A DNA stretch of 6,099 nucleotides from assembly GCA_051010055.1 (NCBI GenBank), contig JBPCVY010000209.1, positions 1-6,099 of the forward strand, read 5' to 3'. This document shows, piece after piece, positions 1 to 6,099 of the stretch. Numbering within the stretch: the stretch's first letter is position 1; each line of letters opens with the position of its first letter. Source of the stretch: CAJQND01 sp051010055. Lineage in GTDB: Bacteria; Pseudomonadota; Alphaproteobacteria; Rhizobiales; CAJQND01. Position numbers and translations under genes: made by a program. The notes beneath the pieces are model-generated. The model searched no databases. It had not been told where the DNA came from and saw nothing but the letters and a program-made list of their open reading frames with translations.

Positions 1-410
1 TGATTGTTGCCTGGGCAGCGCTGGAAAGTATGGCGGCGCGCCTGGTGACGGAAGTTGCCACGGATGCGGAAATCGCCTCATTGCGTGAAATGGTGACTTC
101 GTTCGAAGGCGGTAATCCGAGCGCCCAATTGGATGAGTACTCTGAAGCAAATATCGCGTTTCATCAGACCATATTGAAGCTGTCGCGTTCCGAGCAGCTT
201 TTTGAAATGGCCAACAAACTGTTCATGCATGTGCGCGCCATCCGCGCAAGAACCATTTCGGAAGGTGACCGCATCCAAAGATCTGTCGTCGATCACACCC
301 AAATCATCGAAGCGCTGGAGGCGCGCGATACAGATCTCGCCGAGCGGCTGGTTCGTGAACACACATTTAATCTTCGCGCCCATGTGGCCGAAAATTTTCA
401 TCTCAAATAG
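1..410 (+). CDS. GntR-family transcriptional regulator, FCD effector domain (5'-truncated)
   Basis: The reading frame is open from the window edge (first whole codon at 3) to TAG at 408-410, so only about the last 135 residues are present. The N-terminal winged-helix DNA-binding domain lies outside the window. The visible part is an all-helical FCD ligand-binding domain of the FadR subgroup. Numbering from the ATG at 30, the spaced set N41-x3-H45 (in NIAFHQTIL), H89 (in VDHTQIIEAL) and H111 (in VREHTFNL) matches the usual Asp/Asn-His-His-His metal site that helps bind small carboxylate effectors. The ATG at 30 is internal, not the true start. The gene ends 36 bases before oxc on the same strand, so it is inferred to be the local regulator of oxalate use, perhaps sensing oxalate or a product such as formyl-CoA. 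The ligand cannot be read from the sequence. FCD assignment is firm; the regulatory target is inferred. Confidence 0.85.
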   Translation, partial: IVAWAALESMAARLVTEVATDAEIASLREMVTSFEGGNPSAQLDEYSEANIAFHQTILKLSRSEQLFEMANKLFMHVRAIRARTISEGDRIQRSVVDHTQIIEALEARDTDLAERLVREHTFNLRAHVAENFHLK

Positions 411-414
411 CACG

Positions 415-448
415 TTTGTGCACGCAAAATTCTGGGAAGGCGCAAAAT
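415..448. promoter_or_regulatory. Possible operator: imperfect palindrome plus direct repeat before oxc
   Basis: The short gap between the regulator and oxc holds an imperfect inverted repeat, TTTGTGCACGCAAA at 415-428, where 5 of 7 positions pair, including the four outer bases TTTG/CAAA. The 8-base word CGCAAAAT occurs at 423-430 and again at 441-448, the second copy running into the oxc start codon. FadR-type GntR proteins bind short palindromes, so this could be an operator, but it does not cleanly fit the usual TNGTNNNACNA pattern and I see no convincing -35/-10 pair. The oxc Shine-Dalgarno GGGAAGG at 434-440 sits inside the same stretch. Confidence 0.25.
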
Positions 449-2183
449 GTCTACATTGGCAGCACAACAAACTCTCAACGAGCTGGAACCGCAAACCCTG
501 ACGGACGGATTTCACCTCGTCATTGACGCGCTGAAGCTGAATGGCATCAACACGATTTATAACGTGCCGGGCATACCAATTACCGACTTGGGCCGGATAG
601 CCCAGGCCGAAGGCATGCGGGTCATTTCTTTCCGCCATGAACAGCATGCAGGCTATGCCGCATCAATTGCGGGGTTTCTGACCAAAAAGCCGGGCATATG
701 CCTCACGGTGTCCGCACCGGGCTTTTTGAACGGGCTCACAGCGCTGGCCCATGCCACAACAAATTGCTTCCCGATGATCCTGATTTCCGGCTCATCAGAG
801 CGGGAGATTGTTGATTTGCAGCAGGGTGATTATGAGGAGATGGACCAATTGGCTATCGCCAAGCCCCACTGCAAGGCGGCATACCGTGTGCTGCATGCAG
901 AAGACATTGGCATCGGGATAGCGCGCGCGATTCGCGCAGCTGTTTCAGGCCGGCCGGGCGGTGTTTACCTCGATTTGCCCGCCCAGCTGTTTGCCCAGAC
1001 CATGGACGCTGAACAGGGCGCCAACTCGCTGGTTGAGGTAATCGATGCAGCACCGAGTCAGCTTCCAGGACCTGATGCCGTCCAGAGAGCCCTTGAGGTG
1101 CTCAAAGGCGCCCGGCGCCCGTTGATTATTCTTGGCAAGGGTGCAGCTTATGCCCAGGCAGATGATGAAATTCGCACGCTCGTTGAAAAGAGTGGCATTC
1201 CTTATCTGCCAATGAGCATGGCAAAGGGGCTTTTGCCGGACACCCATCCGCAATCTGCCGGTGCGGCGCGCTCTCTGGCGTTGAAGGAATCTGATGTTGT
1301 GATGCTCATCGGCGCCCGTCTCAATTGGTTGCTTTCCCACGGCAAGGGCAAGACCTGGGGTGAGAAGCCGAAACAGTTCGTTCAGATCGATATTGATCCC
1401 AAGGAAATGGATTCAAATGTTGAGATCGGAGCTCCCGTTGTGGGCGATATCGGCTCGTGCGTTGCGGCACTTCTGGATGGCATGGGCAGCGATTGGAAGG
1501 CGCCGCCTGAGGAATGGACCGGCGCAATCAGGGACAAGGTGGAAACCAACATCGCCCGCATGGCGCCAAAGCTCCAGAACAACAATATCCCAATGGACTA
1601 TCACGGTGCGCTGGGCGCGATCCGCAAAATCATCGCCGAAAGGCCCGATGCAATTCTTGTCAATGAAGGGGCCAATACGCTTGATTTTGCCCGCAGCATC
1701 ATCGACATGCACCGCCCGCGCAAACGTCTCGACGTTGGCACCTGGGGTGTCATGGGAATCGGTATGGGTTATTCCATCGCTGCGGCCATTGAAACCGGCA
1801 AGCCCGTGCTCGCAGTGGAAGGCGACAGCGCATTTGGTTTTTCCGGCATGGAGATAGAAACCGTCTGCCGCTACAACCTGCCGGTTTGTATCGTTGTCTT
1901 CAACAATAACGGCATTTACCGCGGCACCGACGTAAATCCCACCGGTGGGCCAGATGCGGCGCCTACAGTGTTCGTCAAAGACGCGCGTTATGACCAGATG
2001 ATGAGCGCATTTGGCGGCGTTGGCATTTACGCAACAACTCCTGATGAACTTAGCCGCGCGGTTAACGAGGCGATGGATTCAGGAAAGCCCACCCTTATTA
2101 ATGCAGTGATCGATGAAACCGCCGGCACCGAAAGCGGGCGCATCGGCAATCTCAACCCACAAAGCGTGGTGTCCAAGAAATAG
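447..2183 (+). CDS. oxc: Oxalyl-CoA decarboxylase (ThDP-dependent)
   Basis: This 578-residue protein is the cytosolic, thiamine-diphosphate enzyme that converts oxalyl-CoA to formyl-CoA and CO2. It follows the Oxalobacter formigenes enzyme (568 residues, recalled) closely along its whole length. The N-terminal PYR domain holds the ThDP-activating glutamate E65 in FRHEQHAGYAAS, followed by SAPGFLNG and HATTNCFPM. The Oxc signature QQGDYEEMDQ (126-135) carries Y129 and E130, equivalent to active-site Y120/E121 of O. formigenes. The middle domain (about 205-350) has the Rossmann-like fold that binds ADP in this family. The C-terminal PP domain has GTWGVMGIGMGY (431-442) and the ThDP/Mg motif from GDSAFGF (459-465) to NNN (487-489). 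Y491 and S563 match the substrate-closing Y483 and S553. The ATG at 447 has a good ribosome site (GGGAAGG, 434-440) and gives an N-terminus about 9 residues longer than the O. formigenes protein. All catalytic residues checked are intact. Confidence 0.97.
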   Translation: MSTLAAQQTLNELEPQTLTDGFHLVIDALKLNGINTIYNVPGIPITDLGRIAQAEGMRVISFRHEQHAGYAASIAGFLTKKPGICLTVSAPGFLNGLTALAHATTNCFPMILISGSSEREIVDLQQGDYEEMDQLAIAKPHCKAAYRVLHAEDIGIGIARAIRAAVSGRPGGVYLDLPAQLFAQTMDAEQGANSLVEVIDAAPSQLPGPDAVQRALEVLKGARRPLIILGKGAAYAQADDEIRTLVEKSGIPYLPMSMAKGLLPDTHPQSAGAARSLALKESDVVMLIGARLNWLLSHGKGKTWGEKPKQFVQIDIDPKEMDSNVEIGAPVVGDIGSCVAALLDGMGSDWKAPPEEWTGAIRDKVETNIARMAPKLQNNNIPMDYHGALGAIRKIIAERPDAILVNEGANTLDFARSIIDMHRPRKRLDVGTWGVMGIGMGYSIAAAIETGKPVLAVEGDSAFGFSGMEIETVCRYNLPVCIVVFNNNGIYRGTDVNPTGGPDAAPTVFVKDARYDQMMSAFGGVGIYATTPDELSRAVNEAMDSGKPTLINAVIDETAGTESGRIGNLNPQSVVSKK

Positions 2184-2218
2184 CTTATTCAGCTGGGTCG
2201 TTTGAACTCTCAACTTGC

Positions 2219-2224
2219 AGGAAG
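2219..2224 (+). promoter_or_regulatory. Ribosome binding site that fixes the frc start
   Basis: AGGAAG lies 5 bases before the ATG at 2230. An in-frame TTG at 2215 would add five residues (MQEDK) but lies upstream of this site and has no equivalent ribosome site of its own. The ATG also gives an N-terminus, MKALEGVKILDFTHV, that lines up with the known Frc start. Confidence 0.8.
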
Positions 2225-2229
2225 ACAAA

Positions 2230-3477
2230 ATGAAAGCTCTGGAAGGCGTTAAAATCCTCGACTTTACGCATGTGCAGTCCGGCCCGACATGTACACAGCT
2301 TCTGGCCTGGTTCGGCGCTGACGTTATCAAAGTCGAGCGTCCCGGCGTTGGCGATGCAACACGCAAACAGCTGGAGGATGTGGAAGGGGCGGACAGCCTC
2401 TATTTCACCATGCTCAACCACAATAAGCGCTCAATTACTCTGAACACCAAAAACGAAACCGGCAAACAGGTGCTGGAGCGGCTGGTGAAGGAATGCGATG
2501 TGCTGGTGGAAAATTTTGCACCCGGCGCGCTCGACCGCATGGGCTTTTCCTGGGAACGCATCCAGGAGCTAAATCCGCGCATGATCATGGCATCCGTCAA
2601 AGGATTTGGTCCGGGTCCCTATGAAGATTGCAAGGTCTATGAGAACGTTGCCCAGTGCGCAGGTGGCGCGGCCTCGACAACCGGATTTTTCGGAAACCTC
2701 CCCATGGTGACAGGTGCGCAGATCGGCGACTCGGGTACCGGGCTCCATCTCGCACTTGGCATCGTGACGGCCCTTTTCCAGCGCGAAAAAACCGGCCGTG
2801 GCCAGAAAGTGCTGGCGGCGATGCAGGACGGAGTGCTCAATCTTTGCCGGGTGAAATTGCGCGATCAGCAACGGCTCGCAACAGGCCCGCTGACGGAATA
2901 TTCCCAATTTGGGGAAGGCATACCCTTTGGTGAAACCACGCCGCGGGCGGGCAATGATTCAGGGGGCGGCCAGCCCGGGCGGATCTTGAAATGCAAGGGT
3001 TGGGAAACAGATCCGGATGCCTACACCTATTTCATCACCCAGGCTGCAGTTTGGGAGAAAATCTGCGAAGTGATCGGTAAGGAAGAGTGGAAAAACGATC
3101 CTGAATTCGCAACTCCAAAGGCCCGTTTGCCGCATCTCAACGAAGTGTTCGATGCCATTGAGCAATGGACTATGACCAAATCTAAATTTGAAGTCATGGA
3201 CATCTGCAATCCGCTCAACATCCCGGTAGGGCCGATCTTGTCTATGAAGGAGTTGGCCGAAGAACCATCCCTTCGCGAAACCGGCACGGTGGTTAAGGTC
3301 GACCACCCCGAACGAGGCCCCTACCTGTCGGTTGGCTGCCCCGTCAAAATGTCGGACAGCGAAGTGGAGGTGGAGCGCTCGCCGCTTCTTGGTGAGCATA
3401 CGGACGAGATTTTGCTGGATGTGCTTGGTTACTCCGCCGATGAGGTGGCTGAGATAAAAGAAAGCGGCGCGGTTTAG
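2230..3477 (+). CDS. frc: Formyl-CoA:oxalate CoA-transferase (class III CoA-transferase)
   Basis: This 415-residue cytosolic enzyme (CaiB/BaiF family) moves CoA from formyl-CoA to oxalate, making oxalyl-CoA for Oxc and releasing formate. Characteristic stretches are LDFTHVQSGP (10-19, with Q16 matching active-site Q17 of O. formigenes Frc), DSLYFTMLN (55-63), the catalytic aspartate D167 in GAQIGDSGTG (equivalent to D169), AMQDGVLNL, KLRDQQRL and LGEHTDE near the C-terminus. The mobile glycine loop reads NDSGGGQPG (242-250), with Ser in place of the first of four glycines in the O. formigenes loop. Just before it the protein lacks about 11 residues relative to that enzyme. Q47 sits where O. 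formigenes has W48. Start at ATG 2230, chosen over TTG 2215 because of the AGGAAG site. The gene follows oxc by 46 bases. Because these two enzymes share both intermediates, the pairing supports both calls. Confidence 0.96.
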   Translation: MKALEGVKILDFTHVQSGPTCTQLLAWFGADVIKVERPGVGDATRKQLEDVEGADSLYFTMLNHNKRSITLNTKNETGKQVLERLVKECDVLVENFAPGALDRMGFSWERIQELNPRMIMASVKGFGPGPYEDCKVYENVAQCAGGAASTTGFFGNLPMVTGAQIGDSGTGLHLALGIVTALFQREKTGRGQKVLAAMQDGVLNLCRVKLRDQQRLATGPLTEYSQFGEGIPFGETTPRAGNDSGGGQPGRILKCKGWETDPDAYTYFITQAAVWEKICEVIGKEEWKNDPEFATPKARLPHLNEVFDAIEQWTMTKSKFEVMDICNPLNIPVGPILSMKELAEEPSLRETGTVVKVDHPERGPYLSVGCPVKMSDSEVEVERSPLLGEHTDEILLDVLGYSADEVAEIKESGAV

Positions 3478-3526
3478 GGCCCGGCCCTTCACCGCGTCAA
3501 ACGCAAACATTGCAAGGGAGGCAGGC

Positions 3527-4441
3527 ATGCGCATTGTGGTGCACGGACAACAGGCTTTTGGCAAAGCGGTTCTTGAACGCCTGCTGGAGCGCGGGGAAGA
3601 TGTGGTTGCCGTGTGCACCGCGCCGGACAAGGAAGGACGCCCGGTCGATCCGCTGAAAGAGCTGGCGCTGGAAAAGGGCCTGCCGGTCCACCAGCCCGCT
3701 TCTTGGAAAACGCCGGAAGCAGAAGAGCTGATGCGCTCTTTTGATGCTGATGTTTGCATTATGGCCTATGTGCTTTTGTTCGTGCCCTCAACCGTGCTCG
3801 ATATCCCGAAACACGGCTCTTTCCAGTATCACCCCTCATTGTTGCCCATGCACCGCGGGCCATCGTCAATAAACTGGCCCATAGCCATGGGCGCCACCAA
3901 AACCGGCCTCACCATTTTCTGGCCTGATGACGGTTTGGATGAAGGCCCGATTTTGCTGCAAAAAGAGTGTGAAATCGGCCCGGATGAAACGCTGGGCGAT
4001 GTCTATTTCAAAAAACTCTTTCCCATGGGCGTTGATGCGATGATTGAAGCGCTGGATATGGTGAAGGCCGGCACCGCGCCGAAGATAGTGCAGAACCTTG
4101 ATGATGGTTCTTACGAATCGTGGTTTGGTAAGAAACAGGCGGAACTGGACTGGTCGAAACCTTCCGGTGAGGTCTACAACACTATCCGTGCGGGAAACCC
4201 TCAGCCGGGTGCCTGGACGACTCATAGCGGCACTGAACTGAAGATTTTCGATTCTGCCCCTGCAGAAGGCAGCGGCAAGCCGGGTGAGGTCGTATCTGTG
4301 TCAGAGAATGGCGTTACCGTGGCGGCGGGCAATGGCGCGATTTTGATACAACGCGTGCGAGCTGCGGGCGGGCAGAAAGTTCCGGCTGCGGAATATGTAG
4401 AAGCGTCCGGTTTAAAGGCGGGCGACATTCTGGGTAACTGA
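3527..4441 (+). CDS. Stand-alone 10-formyl-THF hydrolase/formyltransferase, ALDH1L1 N-terminal-domain type
   Basis: The 304-residue protein has a formyl_trans_N domain (about 1-185) and a formyl_trans_C domain (about 205-300). Its closest recalled match is the N-terminal hydrolase domain of 10-formyl-THF dehydrogenase. Shared stretches include HGSFQYHPSLLPMHRG (96-111), SSINW (113-117), TIFWPDDGLDEG (129-140), ILLQKECEI (142-150), KKLFPMGVDAM (162-172) and PGAW (227-230). Methionyl-tRNA formyltransferase has HGSLLP and lacks the FW-DDGLD-G-LLQKECE block. The catalytic pair H102 and D138 has the same 36-residue spacing as in ALDH1L1. The position two before the histidine is Q100, instead of the Asn of GART/Fmt enzymes or the Ile recalled for ALDH1L1. 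The carrier and aldehyde dehydrogenase domains of ALDH1L1 are absent. A strong ribosome site, AAGGGAGG at 3514-3521, supports the ATG. Its place between frc and fhs suggests formyl transfer between CoA and THF, or 10-formyl-THF hydrolysis. The fold is secure; the exact reaction is not. Confidence 0.85.
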   Translation: MRIVVHGQQAFGKAVLERLLERGEDVVAVCTAPDKEGRPVDPLKELALEKGLPVHQPASWKTPEAEELMRSFDADVCIMAYVLLFVPSTVLDIPKHGSFQYHPSLLPMHRGPSSINWPIAMGATKTGLTIFWPDDGLDEGPILLQKECEIGPDETLGDVYFKKLFPMGVDAMIEALDMVKAGTAPKIVQNLDDGSYESWFGKKQAELDWSKPSGEVYNTIRAGNPQPGAWTTHSGTELKIFDSAPAEGSGKPGEVVSVSENGVTVAAGNGAILIQRVRAAGGQKVPAAEYVEASGLKAGDILGN

Positions 4442-4442
4442 T

Positions 4443-4466
4443 AGGCAGGTGGGCTCACGCCTGCTT
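4443..4466 (+). other. Intercistronic hairpin before fhs
   Basis: Two bases after the formyltransferase stop, 4443-4451 (AGGCAGGTG) can pair with 4458-4466 (CGCCTGCTT) across a 6-base loop, giving nine pairs of which two are G-U. No T-run follows, so it is not a standard terminator. A second short hairpin, CGCA 4478-4481 with TGCG 4485-4488, abuts the fhs ribosome site GGGAGG (4488-4493). GCCTGC occurs in both, so 4445-4449 could pair with either copy. It may act as an RNA stability or translation element; function unproven. Confidence 0.4.
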
Positions 4467-4501
4467 CAAACACAAGACGCAGCCTGCGGGAGGAAAACAC
4501 C

Positions 4502-6099
4502 ATGGCCGTCAAGTCCGACATTGAGATTGCCCGCGAGGCAAAAATGAAGCCGATTGCCGAAATCGGCGAGAAGCTCGATATTCCTGAAGACGCGCTGCTG
4601 CAATATGGGCCCCACAAGGCAAAGATCTCATACGATTTCATCAAGTCTTTGACCGACAAGCCTGATGGCAAACTCATTCTGGTGACAGCGGTTACCCCGA
4701 CCCCCGCAGGCGAAGGCAAAACCACCACCACGGTTGGCCTTGGCGATGGCCTCAACAAAATCGGCAAGCGCGCAACAATCTGTATCCGCGAACCTTCCCT
4801 TGGACCGTGTTTCGGCATGAAGGGTGGGGCAGCAGGCGGCGGATATGCCCAGGTCGTGCCCATGGAGGATATCAACCTCCACTTTACCGGCGACTTCCAC
4901 GCCATCGGCATTGCCCACAACCTGCTTTCGGCCATGGTCGATAACCACATTTACTGGGGCAACAAACTCGGCATCGATACACGCCGGGTCGCGTGGCGCC
5001 GGGTGGTCGACATGAACGACCGCGCTCTACGCTCTATCGTCAATTCCCTCGGCGGTGTGGCCAACGGCTTTGCCCGCGAAGATGGCTTTGACATTACTGT
5101 AGCCTCGGAAATCATGGCGATTTTCTGCCTCGCCACCGACCTTGACGATCTCACCAACCGTATCGGCAACATCGTTGTCGGCTACACAAGAGAGCGCAAT
5201 CCGGTAAGGGCAAAAGAGATTAAGGCAGCTCCGGCAATGGCGGTGCTGCTTAAAGACGCGCTGATGCCGAACTTCGTGCAAACCCTGGAAAACAATCCAG
5301 CGTTCATCCATGGCGGCCCGTTCGCCAATATTGCCCATGGCTGTAACTCTGTAACCGCCACCAAGACAGCGCTTAAACTTGCTGACTATGTGGTGACCGA
5401 GGCAGGCTTCGGGGCCGATCTCGGCGCAGAGAAGTTTTTCGACATCAAATGCCGCAAGGCTGATCTGTCGCCGTCTGCGGTGGTGTTGGTGGCAACTGTG
5501 CGCGCGTTGAAAATGCATGGCGGCGTTGCCAAGGACGACCTCGGCAAGGAAAATGTTGCCGCGGTAGAAGCCGGTTGCGCCAACCTTGCCCGCCATATGG
5601 AGAACCTGAAGAAGTTCGGCGTTCCGCCGGTGGTGGCCATCAACCAGTTCATCACCGATACCAATGCCGAACTGGACATGGTGCGCAAAACCGCTGAGGG
5701 CTTTGGCGCCAAGGCGATCATCGCATCTCACTGGTCAAATGGCGGCGAGGGTACCATTGAGCTGGCTGAACATGTGGCTGAGCTGTGTGATTCAGGCGCT
5801 TCTGAGTTCAAACCGCTTTACCCCGATGACATGCCGCTCTTCGATAAGATTTCTACCGTTGCAACGGAAATCTACCGGGCATCGGAAGTCACTGCCGATG
5901 CAAAGGTGCGCAATCAGTTGAAAGAATGGGAAGAGGAACGCTACGGCCATTTCCCCATTTGCATGGCGAAAACACAGTACTCCTTCTCCACCGACCCGGC
6001 CCTTAAGGGGGCTCCGGAAAACCACAGCCTGAATGTGCGCGAAGTGCGCCTTTCGGCAGGGGCGGAGTTCATCGTTGCGATTACCGGTGACATCATGAC
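4502..6099 (+). CDS. fhs: Formate-tetrahydrofolate ligase (3'-truncated by window end)
   Basis: The frame runs open from ATG 4502 through 532 codons to the window edge with no stop. The family is about 556-560 residues long, so roughly the last 25 are missing. The enzyme makes 10-formyl-THF from formate, ATP and THF in the cytosol through a formyl-phosphate intermediate. Visible signatures are the P-loop TPTPAGEGKTTTT (65-77, K73), REPSLGPCFGMKGGAAGGGY (96-115), INLHFTGDFHAI (124-135), FIHGGPFANIAHGCNS (268-283), VVAINQF (377-383), HWSNGGEG (410-417, where W411 fits the folate-stacking Trp), FPICMAKTQYSFS (484-496) and VRLSAGAEFIV (515-525). The ribosome site GGGAGG (4488-4493) lies 8 bases before the start. 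The 60-base gap after the formyltransferase gene is the longest in the cluster. Placement after oxc and frc implies it captures the formate from oxalate for C1 assimilation or oxidation. In many alphaproteobacteria folD or fchA might follow, but that lies beyond the window. Confidence 0.96.
   Translation, partial: MAVKSDIEIAREAKMKPIAEIGEKLDIPEDALLQYGPHKAKISYDFIKSLTDKPDGKLILVTAVTPTPAGEGKTTTTVGLGDGLNKIGKRATICIREPSLGPCFGMKGGAAGGGYAQVVPMEDINLHFTGDFHAIGIAHNLLSAMVDNHIYWGNKLGIDTRRVAWRRVVDMNDRALRSIVNSLGGVANGFAREDGFDITVASEIMAIFCLATDLDDLTNRIGNIVVGYTRERNPVRAKEIKAAPAMAVLLKDALMPNFVQTLENNPAFIHGGPFANIAHGCNSVTATKTALKLADYVVTEAGFGADLGAEKFFDIKCRKADLSPSAVVLVATVRALKMHGGVAKDDLGKENVAAVEAGCANLARHMENLKKFGVPPVVAINQFITDTNAELDMVRKTAEGFGAKAIIASHWSNGGEGTIELAEHVAELCDSGASEFKPLYPDDMPLFDKISTVATEIYRASEVTADAKVRNQLKEWEEERYGHFPICMAKTQYSFSTDPALKGAPENHSLNVREVRLSAGAEFIVAITGDIM

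Noticed and set aside
202..501. 99-codon plus-strand frame spanning the regulator end and oxc start
   Set aside because: Out of frame with both real genes, with no family features and no supporting ribosome site.
78..647. 189-codon minus-strand open frame across the regulator/oxc gap
   Set aside because: It overlaps the FCD domain and the conserved oxc N-terminus, both supported by family motifs; its translation is unrecognisable.
2215..2229. Upstream TTG start for frc at 2215
   Set aside because: It would precede the clear AGGAAG ribosome site at 2219-2224; the ATG at 2230 fits both the site and the family N-terminus.
3476..3488. AGGGC-ccg-GCCCT hairpin over the frc stop codon as a terminator
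   Set aside because: Only five pairs with a 3-base loop and no T-run, and the next gene follows closely with a strong ribosome site.
2959..3759. 266-codon open frame on the minus strand across the frc/formyltransferase junction
   Set aside because: It lies antisense to two clearly real genes, its translation shows no recognisable family, and such long antisense frames are common in GC-rich coding DNA.
3527..4441. Annotation as methionyl-tRNA formyltransferase (fmt)
   Set aside because: It has the Fmt fold and length, but the active-site blocks (QYHPSLLP, FWPDDGLDEG, LLQKECE) match the ALDH1L1 N-domain rather than Fmt (NVHGSLLP, QMDVGLDTGDM), and the neighbours are oxalate genes, not def/sun.
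4222..4950. 242-codon minus-strand open frame opposite the formyltransferase end and fhs start
   Set aside because: Shadow of fhs; low-complexity Ser/Pro-rich translation with no family match.
5027..5731. 234-codon minus-strand open frame inside fhs
   Set aside because: Antisense shadow of highly conserved fhs sequence; no ribosome site or family features.

Overview
The window is a compact one-strand gene cluster for oxalate breakdown joined to folate one-carbon metabolism. It comes from a moderately GC-rich proteobacterium. Protein style, codon use and the pairing of oxc/frc with an fhs-type formate-THF ligase suggest an alphaproteobacterium, possibly Hyphomicrobiales or a relative; this placement is inference, since there is no rRNA or other marker gene. 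All five genes run on the + strand with gaps of 36, 46, 49 and 60 bases, and no stretch over 300 bases lacks a gene, so a single operon is likely.

Layout: (1) 1-410, the C-terminal effector (FCD) domain of a GntR/FadR-family regulator, cut at its 5' end by the window edge. (2) 447-2183, oxalyl-CoA decarboxylase (oxc). (3) 2230-3477, formyl-CoA:oxalate CoA-transferase (frc). (4) 3527-4441, a stand-alone formyltransferase-fold protein that resembles the N-terminal hydrolase domain of 10-formyl-THF dehydrogenase (ALDH1L1) more than methionyl-tRNA formyltransferase. (5) 4502 to the window end, formate-tetrahydrofolate ligase (fhs), missing roughly its last 25 residues. This last gene has no stop codon in the window.

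How they work together: Frc moves CoA from formyl-CoA to oxalate, giving oxalyl-CoA and formate. Oxc decarboxylates oxalyl-CoA back to formyl-CoA plus CO2. Net, oxalate becomes formate and CO2. Fhs then uses ATP to load formate onto THF as 10-formyl-THF for C1 assimilation or oxidation. The unexplained member is the ALDH1L1-hydrolase-like protein between frc and fhs. It sits where the formyl-CoA pool and the formyl-THF pool meet. It could exchange formyl groups between CoA and THF, either to save ATP or to prime the Frc/Oxc cycle, or it could be a 10-formyl-THF hydrolase. This is the most interesting point in the window. No oxalate transporter or oxalyl-CoA synthetase is visible here.
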